DNA from: SZUA-359 sp039809125
GTDB lineage: Bacteria > Patescibacteriota > Saccharimonadia > Saccharimonadales > Saccharimonadaceae
Assembly (NCBI GenBank): GCA_039809125.1
Contig: JBDHUM010000019.1
Location: forward strand, 1 to 19,547
Reading direction: 5' to 3'
DNA length: 19,547 bases
Of the stretch, positions 14,898 to 19,547 are shown one piece after another. The notes below the pieces were generated by a model, which worked only from the letters and a program-made list of their open reading frames with translations, did no database searches and was not told the origin of the DNA. A program made the translations under genes and the position numbers. Each line of letters begins with the position of its first letter. Within the stretch, counting starts at the first letter, position 1.

Positions 14898-15003
14898 AGG
14901 GGTAACACAAACAGTGAAACCTGCAAAAGTGAGGGCTTTTATATGGAAAGACCTGTTTACTGTTGTTCGGAATTTCACGTGAAAGAGGGCGCGCCGCTAT
15001 CTT

Positions 15004-17562
15004 ATGAAGCTCGCAAAACAATACACACCCAACGATTACGAACCGACAATCTATGCTCTTTGGGAGCAGTCAAAAAGTTTTGCGCCCACCGGTAAAGGTG
15101 AGCCATATTCGATTGTAATGCCACCGCCCAATGCCAACGGCCACTTACATATTGGTCATGCACTTGATATGAACTTAAAAGACATTCTTGCACGCTATCA
15201 CCGTATGAAAGGAAAGGACGTTGCGTATATTCCGGGAGCCGATCACGCTGGTTTCGAGACGTGGGTGGTGTATGAACGCCAACTCCAAGCCGAGGATAAG
15301 AGCCGATTCGATTTTAGCAGGGAACAGCTCTACGGGCAGGTCTGGGATTTTGTTGAGGCGCGCCGTGGCGACATGGAGTTGCAACTGCGTGCGCTAGGGG
15401 TCAGCTGCAGTTGGGATGATTTAGTATTTACGCTCGATAAAAAGGTGATTGAAGCGGTTTATAGCACGTTCAAAGCCATGTGGGATGATGGCCTAGTGTA
15501 TCGGGGTGAGCGGATTGTAAACTACTGTACGACCCACCAAACTAGTTTTGCAGATATTGAGGTGGAGCATAAGACTGAAAAGAGTAAGCTGTGGAGCATT
15601 GCGTATCCGCTACTCGATAGTATTGGTGAAATTGTGGTGGCGACGACACGCCCAGAAACTATGCTTGGCGACACAGCGGTGGCGGTCCATCCAGATGACG
15701 AACGGTATAAGCACCTGATCGGCACGCGGGCGTTACTGCCGATTGTTAATCGTGAAATTACGATTATTGCGGATGAACACGTTGATAAGGATTTTGGTAC
15801 TGGTGCAGTCAAAATTACACCGGCACACGATCCAAACGATTTTGACATGGCACAGCGCCATAATCTTGAAATTATTAACATCATTGACGAAAAAGGGCAT
15901 ATGAAGAATGTTCCGCAGCAGTTTATGGGTCTATCAATTGCCGAATGCCGCAAGCGAGTTCTCGCTGGTCTTCAAGCCGAAGAATTCCGACGCGGAGAAA
16001 GTGATATTGAGCACGCTGTCGGCCACTGCTATAAGTGTGGCACGGTGATTCAGCCGATGATGAAAGACCAATGGTTTATAAAGCTACAGCCTCTGGCTGA
16101 ACAAGCGATAGAGAGACTCAATAAGGGTGAAATTACGTTTTATCCGAGTACTAAGGCTGGTGAGTTAATTGCGTACCTTTCGCAGATTCGTGATTGGAAT
16201 ATTAGTCGCCAAATTCCGTGGGGAATACCGATCCCAGCCTTTCAGAACGAGAAAGACCCAAGTGACTGGCTGTTTGACGTAAGAATTGACGAAGAAAAAA
16301 TAGTTGTAAACAATACAACGTATATTCGAGAGGAAGATACGTTTGACACCTGGTTTAGCTCAGGACAATGGCCGTATGTGGTAACTGACTATTTACAAAA
16401 AGGTGATTTGGCACGATTTTTCCCCACTACAGTTATGGAAACTGGTAGTGATCTCTTACGCCAATGGGTGGCTCGTATGGTAATGCTGTCGGTGTACCGA
16501 ACAGGGAAGGTACCTTTTAAAACGGTCTATTTCCATGGCATGGTGAATGACGAGCATAACCAAAAAATGAGCAAATCGAAGGGAAATGTGATAAGCCCAA
16601 TGGAACTAGTGGCAGACTATGGTTCGGATGCGGTACGACTCGGTATGATTGCTGGACGCAGCCCGGCACAAAATCAACCGTTTAACAGGGGTGCAGTTGT
16701 GGCGGGACGTAACTTTTGTAACAAGCTATGGAACATGGCGCGCTTTATTGAGAATAGTGTTGGCGCATTCGATCGTCAGCCTCACGCTAGTCCTCGTTCA
16801 ATTGCCGATCACTGGGTGCTTAGCCAATTAACTAAAGCGATAAAAGCAGTCGAAGAGCAATTAGCTGATTATCGCTTTGCTGAGGCGGCCGAAACGGTTT
16901 ATCACGTACTGTGGGATGATGTGGCTGATTGGTATATCGAAGTGAGCAAGACCGAATCACATCCAGAAATGCTGGCCTATGTACTTGATACTTGTCTAAA
17001 ACTAGCGCACCCATTCGCTCCGTTTGTGACAGAGACAATTTGGCAGACATTAGCCTGGCATAACGATGAAAAAGATTTACTAATTACATCTGCATGGCCA
17101 AAGCAAACTACCTATAACGACATTGCAGCTTCAGAGTTTGAACAACTAAAGCAATTGATCGTTGAAACGCGTTTTGTCAGTAGTGAATTACCGGGTAATC
17201 AGCGCTACGGAATGCTCTACCAAGACGATAGTTTGATCGCGGATAATGTAGAACTGGTAAAACGTTTGGCAAAAGTTGCATCGCTTGAGCATGCTGATCA
17301 GCCGCGTGGATTACGATTGGCGATCAGTGGCCGCGATGCGTGGCTCGATATTAGTGACGATATACTATACGAACACCAGTCAAACCTCGAGACTCGATTA
17401 GCTGAGGTGCGAACTGCGATCCAAGCATTAGAAGCTCGTTTGTCGAATGAAAACTATGTTGCAAAGGCACCAGAACATCTTGTGGAAGAGACTCGCGAGC
17501 AATTGCGCGATAAGCAAGCCCTCGAAACTCGTCTCGAGAATGAATTGTCTGTTTTAGACTAG
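15004..17562 (+). CDS. valS: valyl-tRNA synthetase
   Basis: This class I aminoacyl-tRNA synthetase charges tRNA-Val in the cytosol. The 852 residues show HLHIGHA (HIGH, 49-52), the CP1 editing domain with TTRPETMLGDTAV, a HCYKCGTVI knuckle, DTWFSSGQWP, KMSKS at 521-525 and the RNFCNKLWNMARF block that marks ValRS. The C-terminus (about 785-850) is a charged coiled coil, the tRNA-binding arm of ValRS. The block before KMSKS reads TGSDLLRQWVARM where most ValRS have TGfDIIffWVARM, a local divergence. The start fits the family N-terminus, but the nearest AGAGGG lies 14 nt upstream, so the ribosome site is weak. It follows tsaD and femAB on the same strand with its own extended -10 promoter. Confidence 0.97.
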   Translation: MKLAKQYTPNDYEPTIYALWEQSKSFAPTGKGEPYSIVMPPPNANGHLHIGHALDMNLKDILARYHRMKGKDVAYIPGADHAGFETWVVYERQLQAEDKSRFDFSREQLYGQVWDFVEARRGDMELQLRALGVSCSWDDLVFTLDKKVIEAVYSTFKAMWDDGLVYRGERIVNYCTTHQTSFADIEVEHKTEKSKLWSIAYPLLDSIGEIVVATTRPETMLGDTAVAVHPDDERYKHLIGTRALLPIVNREITIIADEHVDKDFGTGAVKITPAHDPNDFDMAQRHNLEIINIIDEKGHMKNVPQQFMGLSIAECRKRVLAGLQAEEFRRGESDIEHAVGHCYKCGTVIQPMMKDQWFIKLQPLAEQAIERLNKGEITFYPSTKAGELIAYLSQIRDWNISRQIPWGIPIPAFQNEKDPSDWLFDVRIDEEKIVVNNTTYIREEDTFDTWFSSGQWPYVVTDYLQKGDLARFFPTTVMETGSDLLRQWVARMVMLSVYRTGKVPFKTVYFHGMVNDEHNQKMSKSKGNVISPMELVADYGSDAVRLGMIAGRSPAQNQPFNRGAVVAGRNFCNKLWNMARFIENSVGAFDRQPHASPRSIADHWVLSQLTKAIKAVEEQLADYRFAEAAETVYHVLWDDVADWYIEVSKTESHPEMLAYVLDTCLKLAHPFAPFVTETIWQTLAWHNDEKDLLITSAWPKQTTYNDIAASEFEQLKQLIVETRFVSSELPGNQRYGMLYQDDSLIADNVELVKRLAKVASLEHADQPRGLRLAISGRDAWLDISDDILYEHQSNLETRLAEVRTAIQALEARLSNENYVAKAPEHLVEETREQLRDKQALETRLENELSVLD

Positions 17563-17880
17563 GTGGGGTAGGGGGAAATTGTGAGAGTCGAAACTGTGGC
17601 GACCGTGCGGTTCAATATTTTGCTGTAAATAACGTTTCATTTTGTGTTCTCGCGGGGGGATAGAGGGCGACTGATGAAGGTTGCCGTGGACGAGCCGGAT
17701 ATGTTCAGGATGGTTATGCAGATTAGCCGATAAAGCGAGATCGGCGTTTGCTGCTAAATCATGGCGAACAATCGCTGCTGCCGAAGTATAAGCGCGGTCG
17801 ATTTTTCCATCGTGCAAAAAAACACCTGTCGCAGTGAGTAGGGAAGTGATGATTCCGAGAGATGAAATAAATAATTGCAT
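17554..17880 (-). CDS. small membrane-anchored protein of unknown function
   Basis: This is a 108-residue protein I do not recognise. It has a hydrophobic N-terminal helix (about 3-22) that could be a membrane anchor or signal, then a soluble part rich in His, Asn and Pro (HNHPEHIRLVHGNLH about 55-69, and a C-terminal HSFDSHNFPLPHLV). Nine histidines and more lie after the anchor, suggesting possible metal binding. Support for a real gene comes from the strong promoter just upstream (TTGACA-17-TAATAT). There is no clear Shine-Dalgarno site. Its 3' end overlaps the 3' end of valS by 9 nt on the opposite strand. No catalytic motif is visible. Confidence 0.6.
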   Translation of the reverse strand: MQLFISSLGIITSLLTATGVFLHDGKIDRAYTSAAAIVRHDLAANADLALSANLHNHPEHIRLVHGNLHQSPSIPPREHKMKRYLQQNIEPHGRHSFDSHNFPLPHLV

Positions 17881-17905
17881 ATTTGTTTTATTGGTTTATA
17901 TTATC

Positions 17906-17934
17906 ATATTAGCACAAGCATGATTATTTGTCAA
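17906..17934 (-). promoter_or_regulatory. sigma-70-like promoter of the 108-aa gene
   Basis: Minus strand: perfect TTGACA (complement of 17929-17934), a 17-bp spacer and TAATAT (complement of 17906-17911), ending 25 nt before the ATG. It is the best consensus match in the window. Confidence 0.7.
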
Positions 17935-17955
17935 TAACATTACTAAATAATCAGA

Positions 17956-18411
17956 TTACTGATGGTGGTATGCGCTACCGCGAGTAATTTGCTCGGCTCG
18001 GTAGAGCTGTTCGACAATGATGAGCCGAACTAATTGATGAGGGAAAACAAATGACGAAAGTGATAAGACAAGGTTTGCTCGGCTTTTTAGCTGGGTAGAA
18101 ACACCATACGCACCTCCAATTACGACAATCGGTGAAAAGCCATGAGCAAAAAGACCCTCAATATGATGACTGAATGTGAGAGAATCGACTTTGCTGCCGG
18201 TTTCATCAAGCAAAATGACATAATCGCTTGGCTGCAAGTGGTTTAGTATGCGCTCTGACTCTTGCTTGCGGGCTGTGTCGCCCTTTAGGCTGCTGTGCGG
18301 TAAAAGCTCCCATTTTATATCCCACGGCCGCTGAAGCCGCTTGGAATACCGCTCTATGCCAGTAGCCACCCATGGTTCATGTTTTTTGCCAATGGATAGA
18401 ATGGTGATCAT
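17956..18411 (-). CDS. rlmH: 23S rRNA (pseudouridine1915-N3)-methyltransferase RlmH
   Basis: This SPOUT-class methyltransferase modifies pseudouridine 1915 in helix 69 of 23S rRNA using S-adenosylmethionine. The 151 residues match the usual length (about 155). Diagnostic features are the start MITILSIGK, a YVILLDETGSKVDS strand-loop (about 84-97), the knot segment VIGGAYGVS (family IGGpyG; Pro replaced by Ala), LSLSSFVFPHQLVRLIIVEQLYRA and the terminal YHHQ. The start overlaps the stop of the HIT gene by 4 nt, so the two are translationally coupled. It functions on assembled 70S ribosomes in studied bacteria. Confidence 0.95.
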   Translation of the reverse strand: MITILSIGKKHEPWVATGIERYSKRLQRPWDIKWELLPHSSLKGDTARKQESERILNHLQPSDYVILLDETGSKVDSLTFSHHIEGLFAHGFSPIVVIGGAYGVSTQLKSRANLVLSLSSFVFPHQLVRLIIVEQLYRAEQITRGSAYHHQ

Positions 18412-18797
18412 GTCATGCGTAGCTTTTGGGCTACCGCCTGAATCTCGGCATCAGCCACCGCTTGTCCGTCACCTTCTCTTAAGCTTTCGCCGCTATCAAA
18501 GGGTATCAGATTAACATGGAAATGCGGCACATCAATACCCTTTACGACGATACCGACCCGTTCTTTACCCATAACGTCACGGATCCTCTGAGCAACTTTT
18601 TTGACGGTGCGCCATACAGCTTCATAATCTTCATCGGGTAGGTCAATGTATTGATCAACTTGGCGCTTTGAGATAACTAGCGTATGGCCATCACGAGCTG
18701 GTTCAATCGTCATAAATGCCAAAGTTTTGTCATCCTCATACACTTTGTGACAAGGGATTTCACCCTTGATGATCTTTGTAAAAACTGAATCTTGCAT
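18408..18797 (-). CDS. HIT-family (histidine triad) nucleotide-binding protein
   Basis: The 129-residue protein is a HIT/HINT-like nucleotide hydrolase or transferase. It has the family start (SVFTKIIKGEIPCHKVYEDD), AFMTIEPARDGHTLVISKR (about 27-45) and the triad region PHFHVNLIP (91-99). The middle histidine (His94, nucleophile position) is present, but the third triad histidine is Asn96. The C-terminal 30 residues are an extra helix. The ATG has an excellent AAGGAGG site at 6-nt spacing. It heads the operon HIT-rlmH. Substrates of bacterial HINT proteins are AMP-linked amines or lysyl-AMP; here this is only family knowledge. Confidence 0.93.
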   Translation of the reverse strand: MQDSVFTKIIKGEIPCHKVYEDDKTLAFMTIEPARDGHTLVISKRQVDQYIDLPDEDYEAVWRTVKKVAQRIRDVMGKERVGIVVKGIDVPHFHVNLIPFDSGESLREGDGQAVADAEIQAVAQKLRMT

Positions 18798-18816
18798 GGT
18801 ATACCTCCTTTCTTCT

Positions 18817-18822
18817 ATTGTA
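18817..18822 (-). promoter_or_regulatory. possible -10 of the HIT-rlmH operon
   Basis: The minus strand reads TACAAT 19 nt before the HIT start, leaving a short leader that holds the Shine-Dalgarno site. No good -35 is visible. Confidence 0.35.
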
Positions 18823-18891
18823 GCGCACGTTCAAACGCATTAATTTGAGTCGTGGTGGCTGACACTTGCTTTTAAAATATGACTTTTATGA

Positions 18892-18897
18892 TATAAT
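18892..18897 (+). promoter_or_regulatory. -10 of the right-end membrane protein gene (leaderless layout)
   Basis: A perfect TATAAT ends 7 nt before the ATG at 18905. A TTGCTT lies 20 bp upstream, a little too far. No Shine-Dalgarno site is present. Confidence 0.5.
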
Positions 18898-18904
18898 TTA
18901 GCAA

Positions 18905-19547
18905 ATGACTGAGGTAATGGCACCGATCGATCGGGAACGTTCATCTTCTCGCGTTGCAAAAATCGCTAAGCAACTGGGCCTGTGTGGAGCTGCTTTGGTG
19001 GCAGCTGCTGGAATTTCGGCCTCGACAACACATGTAGATTCACGACTTGGTCCATACCAGCTGGAGGTTAGCCTAAGACCTGGCATGACTGAAATAAACA
19101 CTGGAATATTAGGAAAATACTATGTTGATACTGGGATGGTTGGGGTAGAGGCGAATGTTGTCGGTGTTGGTGCACCGGTACAAGTGGGCCAGACGCTTTC
19201 ACCTGAGTTTATTGCGAGCAACGCACTGATTTTTAGTAATCCTGATGGTGTACGTGACCAGCTTTTTGATGATCTGGCAACGGGATACAGAGACAATTTT
19301 GTTGCTTGGTTTGGAGCAATCGGAGTGGGTTTGTACTTGGGACGCAAGCTGTTGCCTGCAGATGAAACAAAGCGGCGGAAATTGTTAGCCAGCGCGGTAG
19401 TGGCAGGATCGGTAGCGAATTTATCTTCATCGACCGTTGGGCGCCAGAATGATCCCCAGCTCACCGAGCATACAATTGGCAACACAATCGTCTACACTGA
19501 TACAGATAATCCATTTGTGCCAGTTGTAGATGCGCTACTAAACGGTG
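18905..19547 (+). CDS. N-terminal part of a membrane protein (runs off the window), possibly membrane-anchored phosphoesterase
   Basis: The frame opens with ATG at 18905 and has no stop before the window ends, so at least 214 residues are encoded. It has a charged N-terminus, a membrane helix (about 22-40), then an extracytoplasmic part starting with LGPYQLEVSLRPGMTEI and GKYYVDT, and two more hydrophobic stretches (about 132-149 and 159-174). The GPY...LRPG...DT start resembles the extracytoplasmic leader of some actinobacterial and CPR membrane-anchored metallophosphoesterases, whose catalytic domain would lie beyond the window. That assignment comes from memory of the family and is weak. 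The start lies 7 nt after TATAAT. It is divergent from HIT-rlmH. Confidence 0.7.
   Translation, partial: MTEVMAPIDRERSSSRVAKIAKQLGLCGAALVAAAGISASTTHVDSRLGPYQLEVSLRPGMTEINTGILGKYYVDTGMVGVEANVVGVGAPVQVGQTLSPEFIASNALIFSNPDGVRDQLFDDLATGYRDNFVAWFGAIGVGLYLGRKLLPADETKRRKLLASAVVAGSVANLSSSTVGRQNDPQLTEHTIGNTIVYTDTDNPFVPVVDALLNG

Noticed and set aside
14925..14940. AAAAG/CTTTT hairpin in the valS leader
   Set aside because: Only 5 weak base pairs, no T-box motif or terminator U-run of note.
14886..15095. Possible leader peptide upstream of valS
   Set aside because: Out of frame with valS, overlaps its start, lacks a ribosome site, and shows no valine codon run expected for attenuation.
17950..17963. 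ATCAG/CTGAT inverted repeat at the rlmH stop
   Set aside because: Five-bp stem without a U-tract; could be chance.
1..19547. CRISPR arrays, insertion sequences, rRNA genes, UGA recoding
   Set aside because: No spaced repeats, transposase or rRNA sequence was seen, and TGA ends several clear genes at the expected place.

Overview
The window looks like a chromosomal segment of a Patescibacteria/CPR bacterium, most likely Candidatus Saccharibacteria (TM7). I infer this from protein flavour and not from a marker-gene search. The signs are a shortened Mur ligase, a FemAB-type peptidoglycan bridge enzyme, a GFTIVELL-type pilin, a degenerate SIS-domain sugar-phosphate isomerase and a 88-residue GroES, all closely packed with standard stop codons. 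TGA is used as a normal stop, which argues against the UGA-recoding CPR lineages (SR1/Gracilibacteria).

Layout. 1-2325: tRNA-Ser(GGA) on the minus strand, then a two-gene MacB-type ABC exporter. 2329-3964: a degenerate phosphoglucose/phosphomannose isomerase-like gene and a proline-rich small protein, divergently transcribed from a nearly symmetric promoter. 3961-6121: an unrecognised helical protein, a PP2C-type phosphatase and a type IV prepilin whose start codon appears to be lost. 6205-9294: a cassette holding a TrmB-type regulator, a broken GNAT acetyltransferase, a NahK/APH-like small-molecule kinase and a HAD hydrolase. The cassette is bracketed by an exact 18-bp direct repeat of the 3' end of groEL. 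9277-11295: groES-groEL under a perfect CIRCE operator. 11369-12658: MurE-like ligase. 12744-17562: tsaD, femAB-like and valS, all on the plus strand. 17554-18797: a small membrane-anchored unknown, rlmH and a HIT protein on the minus strand. 18905 to the end: the N-terminal part of an unknown membrane protein that runs off the window.

Two themes stand out. First, the groEL-tail repeat suggests that the four-gene block entered by recombination at the groEL 3' end, although no integrase is visible. Second, many transcription units have a -10 hexamer ending only 6-7 nt (once 10 nt) before the start codon, the signature of leaderless mRNAs, while operon-internal and heat-shock genes carry good Shine-Dalgarno sites. 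Cell-envelope functions recur: exporter, Mur ligase, FemAB and pilin. Housekeeping translation functions (valS, tsaD, rlmH, tRNA-Ser) make up much of the rest. There is no gene-less stretch above 300 bases if the 108-aa ORF at 17554-17880 is accepted.
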